This document shows positions 37,801 through 42,872 of a stretch of DNA of 64,000 bases, in pieces (position 1 is the stretch's first letter; each line of letters starts with the position of its first letter). The DNA is from Cherax quadricarinatus. Taxonomy: Eukaryota > Arthropoda > Malacostraca > Decapoda > Parastacidae. A program made the position numbers and the translations under genes. The notes beneath the pieces were generated by a model. That model searched no databases, was not told where the DNA came from, and was given only the letters and a program-made list of their open reading frames with translations. The stretch is from contig NC_091355.1 of the NCBI RefSeq assembly GCF_038502225.1, positions 17,948,148 to 18,012,147 on the forward strand, read 5' to 3'.

Positions 37801-39712
37801 CCTAGGATAACTAAATCTGTATAATACACTAAACTGGGAAATAGTACAGCAAAATTGAGTATTCAGGGCTGTCTGGATAGTTTGATGTTGTGGTCGAAGG
37901 TATTGAGATGAGTTTCAAGGTAGACAAGTGCAACGTAGTGCAGAACGTTCGGTAACAAGTTTACCAAACAAGAGAAGACAAGGACCTTGAAGTAATCATA
38001 AGCAATGAACTCAAAAGTACCAAGCAATGCCTAACCGCGAGCAGCAAAGGAATCCGAATACAAGGCTTCATAACTAGAGATTTCAAACACAAAGCATCCG
38101 ACACTGTATAGGGTCTCAATAATGCACTTAAATATGCCGTCCAATTTTTGTCTACATATTACATAAAAGAGAAAAGTATATTAAAGAGGATGCAGAGAAG
38201 TACAACCAAACTCGTACCATCACTCAGAAACAAATCTTATGAAGAACGACTCGAAGCTCTCGGACTTTTATTCTCTTAGGAAATGGAGACTACGAGGAAA
38301 TCTCATCTAAACTTGTAAGACACATTCAACATGAGAAACTGTACTTGATGCTCTGAATGAGTCCATAAATCGAATCAGTGCAATAAAACTGCGAGTCAGA
38401 CGATGCAACATCAACATATGCAATATCTTTTGCAAACAGAATTATAGCAGACTGAAATAAACTACCAGCTAATTTTTTAAGTGTAAAAATAATGCAGCTA
38501 TACAAGTAACAAATAGAAAGTTACTCAGCAAAGTACAGGATTCACTAGAAACATCGTGTCCTAGAGGGATACCAGATGCTGTCAGTCAAGGTTGATGGGT
38601 CATCAACACGTGTTTTATTTGTTTTATATCTTAAAATGATCAGTAAGGTATAGGACATGGTGAGAGAGGATAAGAGATATATATTGCCAAGCATCTTCCA
38701 TATTTTAAATAGTCGATAATTCCAAACTAAATCCTGATTAGACCCAAGCTGACAGTCATGTACGTGTATATACAGCAGATAGAGAACTCTGAAGTCTACA
38801 GATTCCTGATGTCTTTTTAGCTATTACATCAGAAAGACCGGTTCACAAAGAAGCAACCAAGTCAGTGATTGAAGTACCGGTAGACAGTGAGCTGCGATAT
38901 CCATACCAGAACTGGTGGTAACCTGAAGTAGAACCAATGTTCTGAGTGGCAGTGGATTAACAAATGTAGGTTAAAACAGAAACAGTACTAATTTAGCAGA
39001 GGTAGTTGTAGCCCACGTTATCCATTCAGTTTCATCTCTACTGGAACTTTATGCCATTTTGTCAGGATAGTATGGCATATTATCACTCATTTTCTTCCCG
39101 GCAGTTGCCGGAGGGAGTGAAGGGTGGAGGGAGAGCCGTCTGTATTTCTAGCTTTGATACTCGCACCTAGACTCTACACGATAGTCCTAAATCTAAGTAG
39201 AAGAAGGTGGTAGTTCTCAGAAAATAGTCTCGGCGTGAACTGTAGAGTTCTCTGCTATTTGCCTTTTCATATACTCCTATGTACGACCACAGTTACAGAG
39301 AAAGAGAGAGAGAGAGGCAGGCACCACAAACCACCACCACTACCACCACCACAGGCACAACAAACCACGATCACCACAGGCACCTTAAACCACCGCCACC
39401 AACTCAGCAACAGAAGCAGTATTCACCATCACAATGGTGAAGAAGCGGGTAATAACCACCATCCTTGCAACAGAGACAAGTACTCACCAGCACCATAACA
39501 GAGACAGGTACTCAGCACCACTCCAGCAACAGAAGCATTTATATCCCTCACCACAGCAACAGCAGCAAGTACTCACCAGCACAGCAACAGTACCAAGTGC
39601 TCACCACCACAAAAACAGAAGCATATGCTCACCACAGCAACGGTAGCAGATACTCACCAACATAAGAGCCAGGGAACATCAGGAGGAGCAGAAAGGAGGT
39701 AGCTGAAGTCAT
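11620..39712 (-). CDS. Secreted LDLa-LDLa-like-C-type lectin protein, 8 coding exons, 317 aa
   Basis: Joined coding segments on the minus strand: 39712-39658, 33605-33472, 29096-28956, 26004-25941, 22470-22334, 20758-20650, 14043-13935 and 11824-11620 (954 nt). All junctions are GT-AG and the phases agree throughout, giving one open frame to TAG. Order: hydrophobic signal peptide (residues 1-18), canonical LDL-receptor class A domain (about 20-62), divergent six-cysteine LDLa-like domain (about 71-109), linker, then a C-type lectin domain with the N-terminal cysteine pair of the long form (about 155-317). Two N-glycosylation sequons are visible (NNT in exon 5, NLT in exon 8). LDLa-CTLD proteins are known from crustaceans as immune lectins, so secretion into haemolymph is a reasonable inference. 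EPN/QPD and WND are absent, so calcium-dependent sugar binding is doubtful. Further phase-compatible exons could have been missed, especially in introns 1 and 2. Confidence 0.85.
11950..11987. repeat. Perfect 17-bp inverted repeat with ATAC loop
   Basis: T8-ACTCCAGCT, ATAC, AGCTGGAGT-A8. In intron 7, 37 bp or more from the repeat at 12008. Confidence 0.85.
12008..12360. mobile_element. Dispersed short repeat (SINE-like), split by a foldback element
   Basis: AGTCGACTAACACCCAGGTACC ... GGTGAACATGG-CAGCAGGTG ... GGAAACA also occurs at 56790-56890 without interruption. Here it is broken at 12094-12296 by the foldback element. The right part ends in CCCGGCCGGGATT, similar to the T-arm side of tRNA-derived repeats. 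Confidence 0.6.
12094..12296 (+). mobile_element. Foldback retro-element (type a): 87-bp perfect inverted repeat, 15-bp TSD
   Basis: Arms 12092-12178 and 12181-12267 are exactly complementary with a 2-nt spacer. A short single-copy end follows (GTGTCGGTATTTTATACCATT). The insert is bracketed by CATGGGTAGCAGGTG at 12079-12093 and 12297-12311, a 15-bp target-site duplication. The uninterrupted relative at 56850 serves as an empty site. Each arm holds a small hairpin, GCCCAC-TGT-GTGGGC, followed by GAAACG. There is no coding capacity. A long TSD argues for target-primed retrotransposition rather than cut-and-paste. Confidence 0.85.
12435..12815. repeat. 22-bp minisatellite in intron 7
   Basis: Unit GAGACCTGGTTAGTGGGTGGAG, about 17 copies. 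Central copies are nearly identical and a GTGACCTAG variant takes over on the right. Worn copies (GAACCTCTTAGCGAGTGGAGA) continue to about 12990. Confidence 0.92.
13082..13408 (-). mobile_element. Family B (CR1) LINE 3' fragment, minus strand
   Basis: Minus-strand translation gives RGDMSEVYKWKTGINKGNVN, SNGFKLEKLKFRKYIGKHWF and NRVVDEWTKLPSTVIE. These are nearly the same as the end of the complete copy (18020-18250), followed by the shared trailer. Truncated at the 5' end near 13408. Confidence 0.85.
13520..13885. repeat. Degenerate minisatellite next to exon 7, unit about 33 bp
   Basis: TGATGGCCCTGTAGGGAAAACCTAGCACTG-like units, about ten copies, quite diverged. The end of exon 7 (13935-13968, GCCCAGTAAGGGGAACCTAACACCATGG) has the same pattern. 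Confidence 0.75.
13935..14043 (-). CDS. Lectin gene coding exon 7: CTLD central strands
   Basis: 109 nt, phase 1 to 2. The acceptor is TTGATATTACAG and the donor TAG/GTAAGT. It encodes TTDFWVGGRQ, GWTWIDEVPM and GSPYWAV, the FWVGG (WIGL-position) and W-W segments of a CTLD. Too short and interrupted to appear as a long ORF, it was found by looking for the missing middle of the domain. The intron 7 minisatellite next to it resembles the end of this exon. Confidence 0.9.
14152..14208. repeat. (TA)n microsatellite
   Basis: About 28 TA units. Confidence 0.95.
14450..15345 (+). pseudogene. Family B LINE ORF1: coiled coil plus SGNH-hydrolase (esterase) domain, frameshifted
   Basis: The N-terminus holds a short Leu/Glu-rich coiled coil (VGELKEVVLLLQEEIRRLK) and a Ser/Val-rich linker. 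The esterase follows: VVGDSQVRYIDRAF (block I, Ser), PGAGVGD (block II), AGGNDIG (block III) and YARDGVHLSGAG (block V Asp and His). Blocks III and V lie in another frame: the shift falls between about 14989 and 15000. ORF1 esterases of CR1 elements are thought to act on lipids or membranes during transposition, but their role is not settled. All four catalytic blocks are visible despite the indel. Confidence 0.85.
15360..18289 (+). pseudogene. Family B LINE ORF2: endonuclease and reverse transcriptase, one stop and one frameshift
   Basis: Endonuclease motifs: TNSRSVRNK near 15525, AITETWLN near 15601, GGGVAMYV near 15703, GDFNYRQIDW near 15930 and ESDHKSLSF near 16130. The frame is broken by one TAA at 16443-16445, then continues in the same frame through KSPGPD near 16834, NYRPINLTS near 17009 and QHGFTKGRS near 17115 to 17189. 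After a 1-nt-type shift (about 17165-17180) it goes on with VYMDFSKAFDRVP near 17213, GVPQGSVLG near 17392, FADDT at 17480 and the C-terminal RMTKLIPCIRNLPYEDRLR and RFRKDIGKYWFGNRVVDEW blocks, stopping at 18289. Only two lesions in 2.9 kb indicate a fairly young copy. Confidence 0.9.
18466..18860 (-). pseudogene. Fragment of an invertebrate retroelement-associated protein
   Basis: A 130-codon frame on the minus strand reads KYRDISQQYQFVPVGSETLG, AWGKNATRFLKELSSRLIDT, DPRAATFMLQRLSVAIQRGN and ACCILGSCPASEE. The pattern KY-D-Y-FVP-ET-GVWG-A-F---GR--EPR---FL-QR-S-AIQRGN is one I associate with the C-terminal part of proteins encoded by invertebrate retroelements. I cannot name the family with certainty. 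It begins right next to the CR1 tail at 18461. The opposite-strand match to a GGGAAAATGTTAAACCCC-type short repeat (18778-18830) lies in its upstream part. Confidence 0.5.
19125..19375 (+). mobile_element. Foldback element relative (type a), diverged
   Basis: Contains CTGAAGAAGCCTAC-TCT-GTAGGC-AAAAC, then AATAAAGATTCCTAACTGTTGCACATGTGTCTTATC and the terminal CATGTCAGTATTGTATAGCATT. The same order is found at 22830-22900, 31700-31803 and, reversed, at 44447-44600. Confidence 0.65.
20305..20455. repeat. Dispersed GGGAAGCGCTAAACCC-type repeat
   Basis: GGGAAGAGCTAAACTCATAGGGACTA ... GGCATCAAGGAACCTCCCTTGAGGGG. Relatives at 29744-29835 and 45030-45115, with shorter traces at 18778 and 57195. Probably SINE-derived. 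Confidence 0.5.
20650..20758 (-). CDS. Lectin gene coding exon 6: CTLD helices
   Basis: 109 nt, phase 0 to 1. The acceptor is TTTTTTATGCAG and the donor ACC/GTCAGT. It encodes VSWGEARAFCKVINGDLLTF followed by a helix with HFSTVIQHLQHN. WGEAR-FC-GDLL is the helix-1/helix-2 signature of C-type lectin domains, and its cysteine pairs with the last cysteine of exon 8. Confidence 0.9.
20945..22205 (-). pseudogene. Decayed family C LINE reverse transcriptase, with internal (CCT)n expansion
   Basis: Reading leftwards on the minus strand: SKAVGSDISPWVLR (near 22110), NQHGFREGE (near 21925), then a GAG/AGG run, FLDCKAALDAVPHQK (near 21770), FNPTMCKIMKIGGQRRSQTE (near 21420), YTVYVRSILEYAAPVW-type sequence (near 21160) and VSELRGMSYEERL with LTTLEDRK (near 21040). 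The order is that of a LINE reverse transcriptase and thumb. Many stops and shifts make it non-functional. It fills much of lectin intron 5. Confidence 0.8.
21789..21850. repeat. (CCT)n microsatellite inside the LINE reverse transcriptase
   Basis: About 20 CCT/AGG units, then a (CT)n run to about 21882. The tract replaces the stretch between the HGFR and FLDCKAALD motifs and stays open in several frames, giving spurious poly-Ser, poly-Pro and poly-Arg ORFs. Confidence 0.9.
22205..22267 (-). mobile_element. Family C LINE terminal stub in (GT)n DNA
   Basis: GTACTTACCTAATTGTGGTTGCAGGGGTTAAGACTCAGCTCCTGG is the extreme 3' end of family C (compare 10317 and 59278), followed by a (GT)n run. Confidence 0.65.
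22334..22470 (-). CDS. Lectin gene coding exon 5: start of the C-type lectin domain
   Basis: 137 nt, phase 1 to 0. The acceptor is CCTGTTTCTACAG. It encodes a polar stretch with an NNT glycosylation site, then HPDCPDMYTVVGDQCLSVFS, the opening beta strands and N-terminal cysteine pair of a long-form CTLD. The donor, AAG/GTTCTT, is unusually weak. The join to exon 6 (FSVGK-VSWGEARAFC) is exactly what a CTLD requires, so the boundary is probably right. Confidence 0.85.
22680..22905 (+). mobile_element. Foldback element (type a) in lectin intron 4, diverged arms
   Basis: The left arm TTGTGCAACATTTGGGTATCTTCATGAAACC-TTTCG...CTTCTTCAGGTC (22678-22740) is complementary to the right arm GACTGAGAAGACAGTGGCTAGCGAAACG...GATACTCAAATGTTGCACAAG (22831-22893), with a 90-bp centre. 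The same core hairpin and GAAACG motif occur as in the copy at 12094. Confidence 0.7.
22906..24400. other. Intron 4: no gene or repeat recognised
   Basis: AT-rich, short ORFs only. None shows splice-flanked coding signal or known domain. Confidence 0.35.
24415..24490 (-). repeat. tRNA-derived repeat (SINE head), minus strand
   Basis: The minus strand reads CTCTGTGGCTGAGTGGGCAA (box A like) and, about 45 nt on, TATGGTTCGAGTCTGC (box B like). A more worn second copy with GGTTCATACAAATGGCAGAC and CAGCCACAGAGGTTAC lies at 24660-24718. No intact cloverleaf, so not called as a tRNA gene. Confidence 0.55.
25135..25672. repeat. 27-bp minisatellite in intron 4
   Basis: Unit AAGCAACACTGGCAACATAAACAATAT and variants, about 18 copies. 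The 27-bp length keeps long open frames on both strands (Asn/Ile/Ser-rich on plus, Leu/Val-rich on minus), all of which I treat as artefacts. Confidence 0.88.
25941..26004 (-). CDS. Lectin gene coding exon 4: linker
   Basis: 64 nt, phase 0 to 1. The acceptor is GTCTTCCACAG and the donor CTG/GTAAGT. It encodes 21 residues (VLLDNT, QTFTSIVLPADEAP) without cysteine, a spacer between the LDLa modules and the lectin domain. Support comes from two strong splice sites and exact phase fit with both neighbours, not from homology. Confidence 0.7.
26010..27020. other. Intron 3, right part: no gene seen
   Basis: AT-rich with poly(A)/poly(T) runs near 26085-26170. No supported coding region. Confidence 0.35.
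27025..27097. repeat. Half arm of foldback element type b
   Basis: AATTACCCGCGTGTAGAAGAGGGGAAACTAATAACGTTTCGTTCAGACTTGGATCATTGACAAG matches one arm of the element at 35825-36010. It is joined directly to the truncated CR1 that follows. Confidence 0.6.
27097..27672 (+). mobile_element. 5'-truncated family B (CR1) LINE with an open terminal frame
   Basis: An open frame to about 27487 encodes INTLENVQRRMTKMIPCIRN, YEDRLKALNLHSLERRRIRG and FRFRKDIGKYWFGNRVVDEW, colinear with 17895-18280 of the full copy. The trailer follows, then TTCTTATGTTCTTATGTTCTTA (two and a half 8-bp tail units). No lesion in the retained frame suggests recent insertion. Confidence 0.9.
28231..28366 (+). pseudogene. GIY-YIG endonuclease fragment, Penelope-like element
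   Basis: Plus-strand translation from 28231 reads GIYKTHYGEYEELYISESTR then KLHSRIHEHKFASETHK and a stop. GIY, 9-10 residues on LYI-E, and then R-RI-EHK form the core of the GIY-YIG nuclease (Tyr, Tyr, Arg and His positions) as found C-terminal to the reverse transcriptase of Penelope-like elements. No reverse transcriptase is recognisable upstream, so this is a remnant within lectin intron 3. Confidence 0.7.
28370..28655. repeat. 29-bp minisatellite (GGGTTATAACAGGAGTGTTTATAGCAACA)
   Basis: Three to four exact 29-bp copies in the centre, with 16-bp half units (GGTTATAACAGAAGT) on both sides. Confidence 0.85.
28751..28803 (-). mobile_element. Family C LINE terminal stub
   Basis: ATACTCACCTAAATGTGGCTGCAAGGGTCGAGATTCAGCTCCTGGC, the diverged 3' end of family C. 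Confidence 0.6.
28956..29096 (-). CDS. Lectin gene coding exon 3: divergent LDLa-like six-cysteine domain
   Basis: 141 nt, phase 0 to 0. The acceptor is TGTGTTGCAG and the donor AAG/GTAAAT. It encodes 47 residues with six cysteines (HYTCEKGEVNC, MECMRLLNYC, PPCQGDVDPKMCK). The spacing of the last three (C-x6-C-x8-C) is close to LDLa (C-x5-C-x8-C), but the final Asp/Glu cage is incomplete, so calcium binding may be lost. It could instead be another small disulfide module. Confidence 0.82.
29108..29166 (-). mobile_element. Scrap of family B (CR1) tail
   Basis: TAAGAACATAAGAATGGAGGAACAATG...GGCAGGTCC is the complement of the CR1 tail and end of trailer. It lies just upstream of the exon 3 acceptor. 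Confidence 0.5.
29170..31480. other. Intron 2: GGGAA-GCGTTAAACCC repeat at 29744-29835, otherwise unassigned
   Basis: Apart from that repeat I see no gene. A possible LTR-like stretch with GAACGATGGGGCCCCATCATCAA and an AATAAAGG signal lies at 29850-30210, but no matching second copy or coding region supports it. Confidence 0.3.
31490..31700 (-). mobile_element. tRNA-derived SINE, minus strand
   Basis: The minus strand shares GAGATTC-TTCGTAAAAACTTGCA, ATATACCTAGTTGGA-AATCTTA, GTAGCTAGCTG, GGGAGTTTTGCGACTC and a box-B-like GAGTTCAGTCCCCGATC with the SINE at 46840-47105, in the same order. Confidence 0.6.
31695..31805 (+). mobile_element. Foldback element relative (type a), right arm only
   Basis: CTGAAGAAACTTGTTGAGTAGATGAAACG, then AATAAAGATACCCAAGTGTTGCAC and TGTCAGTATTGTATACCAT: core, middle and terminal motifs of the family. 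Confidence 0.65.
31806..32780. other. Intron 2: no gene recognised
   Basis: Short ORFs on both strands lack domains or convincing splice sites. Confidence 0.35.
32790..33455. repeat. 32-bp minisatellite adjoining the exon 2 splice donor
   Basis: Unit CAGCAGTCATACAGGGGAGGGGTACACTGAAG, about 20 copies, starting about 17 bp past the donor at 33471-33466. Confidence 0.9.
33472..33605 (-). CDS. Lectin gene coding exon 2: LDL-receptor class A domain
   Basis: 134 nt, entering in phase 1 and leaving in phase 0. The acceptor is TTTCCTGCAG and the donor TAC/GTAAGT. It encodes a full LDLa module with six cysteines and the calcium-binding acidic cluster: LDCTLREDE, ACSSEAKC, RYVCDGDNDC and GGEDEDPDLC. 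LDLa modules bind calcium through this cluster and mediate protein or lipid contacts. This is the clearest single domain of the gene. A 32-bp minisatellite begins about 17 bp past the donor. Confidence 0.92.
33610..34760. other. Intron 1, left part: no gene seen
   Basis: Pyrimidine-rich and AT-rich DNA. No repeat identified. Confidence 0.35.
34766..34818. repeat. (CT)n microsatellite
   Basis: About 24 CT units with two interruptions. Confidence 0.92.
35070..35150. repeat. Tandem perfect palindromes, 31-bp period
   Basis: The 28-bp palindrome GATCATTTGATTAA/TTAATCAAATGATC occurs at 35070-35097 and 35101-35128, and half of it from 35132. Confidence 0.85.
35353..35374. repeat. 22-bp perfect palindrome
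   Basis: CACCATGAGTA/TACTCATGGTG without loop. Confidence 0.8.
35745..36190. repeat. Degenerate CACCACAGCAACAGAGACAGG minisatellite in intron 1
   Basis: Same unit type as 39325-39657 (ACCACCACAGCAACAGAGACAGGTACTCAC), more worn, and split by the foldback element at 35825-36010. Confidence 0.65.
35825..36010 (-). mobile_element. Foldback retro-element (type b): 72-bp inverted repeat, 13-bp TSD
   Basis: Arms 35863-35934 and 35938-36009 match in 71 of 72 positions with a 3-nt spacer. GAAGGTACTACCT stands at 35812-35824 and 36011-36023. On the minus strand the order is the same as in type a: two inverted arms, then GTCACGGTATTGTACC and a T-rich end. Each arm has GGTCC-AAGTC-GGACC followed by GAAACG. 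No coding capacity. Confidence 0.85.
36340..36570 (+). pseudogene. C-terminal part of an SGNH-esterase-type LINE ORF1
   Basis: The frame reads FLPRYDTVPTFSKVTGLNQR, YIEPWDDFDSKRVLFNHDGL and YLNNVGISILV. This resembles the end of ORF1 esterases of CR1-like LINEs (PRxD, then a DPWDxF segment, then DGLHLN-G). The catalytic His of the DGxH block is Tyr here. The following LINE remains (36890-38500) may be its ORF2. Confidence 0.55.
36575..36645 (-). mobile_element. 3' end scrap of family E LINE
   Basis: ATTACCTGGAGTTTACCTGGAGAGAGTTT, GGGGTCAACGCCCC and CGGCCCGGTC are the complement of the tail near 55300-55400. Confidence 0.65.
36890..38500 (+). pseudogene. Strongly decayed LINE ORF2
   Basis: Successive frames show KFERRVAQIKGNPEEFFKYV (36950), FKVDKCNVVQNV (37915), DKDLEVIISNELKSTKQCL (37980) and RMQRSTTKLVPSLRNKSYEE with RLEALGL (38190-38270). 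These are the pre-RT linker, post-catalytic and C-terminal blocks of a CR1-like ORF2. Dozens of stops and shifts. An old copy in lectin intron 1. Confidence 0.7.
38500..39320. other. Intron 1: no gene seen
   Basis: No domain or repeat recognised apart from a short GA run at 39298-39315. Confidence 0.35.
39325..39657. repeat. Minisatellite at the exon 1 splice donor, about 30-bp unit
   Basis: CACCACAGCAACAGAGACAAGTACTCACC-like units. On the gene strand each unit carries GGTGAGTA or a close variant, and the unit nearest exon 1 contains the donor itself. Confidence 0.7.
39658..39712 (-). CDS. Lectin gene coding exon 1: signal peptide
   Basis: The ATG at 39712-39710 sits in a good context (ACCACCATGA). 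It opens a 19-residue leader with core SFLLLLMFPG and ends TTG at the donor GTGAGT (39657-39652), phase 1. Joined to exon 2 it reads SYVA-GLDC, a plausible cleavage region. The frame stays open upstream (another Met about 25 codons before), but the shorter start gives a classical signal peptide with the better context. TATAAAA lies 135 bp upstream. Confidence 0.8.
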
Positions 39713-39846
39713 GGTGGTCAGTAAAGCACTGGTAGAGGTAGTGAGGGACCACACTGTAGCTGGTATACCCATACACCCCATCACGTGTACAGGAAGCAGG
39801 GAGTAGCCAGCCTCAGCCTCGCTTCCCTTAGTCCTTCGTGCAACAG

Positions 39847-39853
39847 TTTTATA
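39847..39853 (-). promoter_or_regulatory. TATA box of the lectin gene
   Basis: TATAAAA on the minus strand, 135 bp upstream of the chosen ATG. A start site 25-30 bp downstream would leave a 5' UTR of roughly 105-110 nt. A CACGTG E-box lies between it and the ATG (around 39782). Assigned by position and motif only. Confidence 0.45.
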
Positions 39854-39949
39854 GTATAGTCTTCTGTCCAGGGCAGCACAACCATGACTACCTATTTGTA
39901 ATTGTCCGAGTCTGCATGAAGTTGAGTATTTGGTGCCTGTCATATAGGC

Positions 39950-40345
39950 CAAGCTGCGTTTTCCTTTCCTACGAAGATATAGTCAGCTGAACGTAAACCT
40001 GTGCTCCATAAATGAATGGCTACTGCCCGTTGTAATTCATCTCCGGGCACGGGAACGGGATGGATGGGGGTTCTTCCTTGAACTAGATGGCGTTGGCCTC
40101 ACCAGGCAGCTGCTGGAGACATCAAACAGCTAGAAGTGGTTGAATCCTTCTTCAGCCCCTCTAGGGTGACGAACTTTTGATCCAAGGAATTGGACATATC
40201 TTTCCCTTGGAATAAACCTGATCATTTCTCGGGTCATTTATTTTTCCCCTGATGAAAATAATGCTCATTTGAGAGTGAAATTTTTAACGATATGCCACGA
40301 TTATTTTGTTTCCCTGGTGTAATCCGTAGCATTTTGTGAGGCAGT
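39950..40345. repeat. Dispersed repeat, probable
   Basis: GGGCACGGGAACGGGATGGATGG and CTTCTTCAGCCCCTCTAGGGTGACGA (40035-40170) look like a non-coding repeat I associate with decapods. No coding signal. Confidence 0.35.
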
Positions 40346-41580
40346 TAAAATAATGAAAGGAAGTAAAGCAGTTAAGATAGACAGAAGTGTTAAAAACACG
40401 TTGGGATACAGTTTTGGAATGTTTGGTGCATTTGTGTAATATATACATGTTATGGAAGGGGTATGTAAGGACTGGAAGAGAACACGCTTAAAGAAGAGAA
40501 ATTAAGAGTGTATAAGAATAATAGGAGAAAAAACCTGATGAGAACACCAGATAAATTAGAAGGTAGTTATTATTGAAAGTATTACTGGGAAACAATAAGT
40601 AGAATTGTAGAACAAGGAGGTTTTAGGAAGAGTATAGAATGGTTACATTGAAACAAGAATGCAAAAGATTTAAAGGTAAGGACACCTTTGTAGCATTCAT
40701 GTATTTAGAAAAGGTATGTGATAAGGTGGATATGGGTGAAATATAGCAGATGTTGCAAATGTATGGAATAGGTGGTAGGTTACTTAAAGCAGTAGAGGAA
40801 TTTTAGGTGCAAAGTGAGTCTCAGATTAGGGTATTAAGGAGAGAGGAAGATTGTTTCGGTAAAAAAATATTCCTTAGACAGGTATGCGTGATGTCACCAT
40901 AGTTGTTTGACATATGGACGGGGTCGTGAAAACAGTGACTGCCTGAGTACTGGGAGATGTGTGGGATTAAAGGAAAACGAATTTGATACATAATGGAATT
41001 CTCGTAATTGCTACTTACCAAAAATACAGTTCCTTTAAGAGATTCTAAAAAAGAAAAACATGTGAGGGTTGATGGATGAATTTGGAAGGGTAAGATAAAG
41101 AAGGAAAATTAAAAAAAAGACATTGGAAAGATTCAGGTAAAGAAATATACAAATATTTAGGTAATGAAAGACTGGATATCAGATTGGCCCGAGGAAGAAT
41201 TTATGCTTAGATAATTGATAGTGGACTTGCCGGAGGATGGGTCTACGCAGAATACAGCGACCCATAAAATAATCGAGAATTGGGGATAATGATGGATGGC
41301 GCGTTGAAACATCTGTTAAGAAAAAAAATATCCATGCAGGTAAACAAGGAAACGTACCAGAGTATAGTGGTACCAGCATTGTTATAGGTGAGAGGCATGG
41401 GTTTTAAAAGTTGCAGCGAGATGGAGGCTGGAAGCAGTGGAGATGTGTTTGGGTTCATTGTGTGATGTTAATTCTACGCAGAGAATTCGGAGCTGAGAGA
41501 TGAGAAGTTGTAAAGGTTACCAAAAGTATTACTAAGAAGGCTGAGCAAGGGTCGTTGAGGAGGTTTGCATATTTTGAGAG
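40345..41580 (+). pseudogene. Decayed RTE LINE (reverse transcriptase to C-terminus)
   Basis: Frames give REAVKIMKGSKAVKID (40350), FVAFMYLEKVCDKVDMGEI (40690), MLQMYGIGGRLLKAVEEF (40752) and, near 41360-41470, ALL-VRGMGFKSCSEMEAGSS-type remains of LLYGCEAWV-AARRRLEAVEM. All are colinear with the intact minus-strand RTE at 49767-52487. Many lesions. Confidence 0.75.
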
Positions 41581-41602
41581 GTAGTAAAATAAAATAAAAG
41601 CC

Positions 41603-41692
41603 ATGGTACGAATGGGGTTCGAACCCCTGACTAGTGAGTCTTGAAACTCCCGGCCAGTACACTTCAACCATCTGTCCACGTAGCACATCTTA
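41603..41692 (-). repeat. tRNA-derived repeat, minus strand
   Basis: The minus strand has GTGGACAGATGGTTGAAGTG, GGGAGTTTCAAGACTC (anticodon-arm-like) and AGGGGTTCGAACCCC (T arm). The T arm is perfect, but the acceptor stem is not formed and box A is poor, so a SINE head is more likely than a gene. Confidence 0.55.
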
Positions 41693-42589
41693 TGATCTAA
41701 TTTTTATTACTTCGCATCGCAGGTTAGCAATTACACACGAATCGATTTATTTTGTTTAGTCATTACTGATTGTCAGAAACAGTTTTTTCCCTAATTATAA
41801 TCAGTGAAACCTATTCGCTTGCCTCGTTCATACCGATCCAGTCTTCCATTGAAGCCATACCGTCCATCTCTATACTCTGCTTCTTGGTGCTATTGGGGGG
41901 GGGGAGGGATCTTAATCTACTAGTCCATGTCCCCTTTCACTTGTTTGCATTTCTAGTTTGCATATCAGTTTCAAGTGGAGGGAGTGTATTAAAGGCTTTC
42001 CTGCTCTTCATGAATATGTAAACAACGTTACCCTGGTTTTCTTGTTTGATCTCAGTTATTCAGTCATTGAACCCTAGTGAGGCAGGAGTTTGCCTTTCCA
42101 AATCCTTGTGCATGATTGTGTGTTTACTCAATTCTATGGAGTCGCAACTCCTGGATCCACTTTTTTTTATTACCTGTCTTGAGAAGTTTATATATTGTGA
42201 TCATGTTTTCCCTGGTGCTTGCCTAAGATGTGGATATTAGTTTGCGCTCCATAAGTCTCTCCACGTCGTATGTTTCCCTCATTTTGTAGTACTCTTATTG
42301 TGAACCTTAAGATCCTGTCTAGTTTCTTGGTAAGTGATAAGGCGTAGACTCCAGGTCGGCGGTGAATAATGAAGACGTGCTGAAATAAACGACTATCATG
42401 AGTTATCAAATCGATGGACGGGGATGCGAACTGTGATCCTAAAGCTAAATAAGAAAGGATCTACGTCTCTGCTCTGGTGGGTGAAACTTCTTTCCGACAT
42501 ACTTGTATACTCTGAGGGGTATGAGAATACCTGTATCAGGAAGCCTGCGGGAAAGAGGATGGGCGTTGGATGAGAGTTTAGGTACTCGA

Positions 42590-42680
42590 ATGGTGGCCGC
42601 TGATACAACTAAGTCACAAAGTGCTCGCTGAAGCCGTGACCTGCTGTCCACATGGACCATGTTCGAGTCCCAGGCAATTA
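42590..42680 (+). repeat. Possible tRNA-derived repeat
   Basis: CATGTTCGAGTCCCAGGC resembles box B, followed by an AT-rich tail. Box A is not convincing. Confidence 0.3.
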
Positions 42681-42712
42681 TTTTTATTCATAAGTAGTGA
42701 ATAAAAAGGCAC

Positions 42713-42872
42713 AATACACAAATAACCCGCACATAGGAGAAATTAACGAATGACGGCGTTTCGGTCCGACTTGGACCATTAATTAGTCACACTGTGTGGT
42801 TAATTAATTGTCAGGCAGTCCGAAGCGTAGTTATAAGTTTCTTTCTCCTCTGTGCTGTTTATTTGCGTGTAA
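42713..42872. mobile_element. Foldback element relative (type b), diverged
   Basis: ACACAAATAACCCGCACATAGGAG...GACGGCGTTTCGGTCCGACTTGGACCATTAATTA (left) against TTAATTAATTGTCAGGCAGTCCGAAGCGTAG...CTCCTCTGTGC-GTTTATTTGCGTGT (right). Same element as 35825-36010 with worn arms. Confidence 0.7.

Noticed and set aside
39629..39952. 107-codon minus-strand ORF as a stand-alone gene
   Set aside because: Only its central 55 nt are coding exon 1. The rest is upstream sequence and, past the donor, intronic minisatellite.
41603..41692. Functional tRNA gene (possibly tRNA-Leu)
   Set aside because: The T arm is perfect, but the acceptor stem does not pair, box A is poor and no variable arm is formed. A SINE head is more likely.
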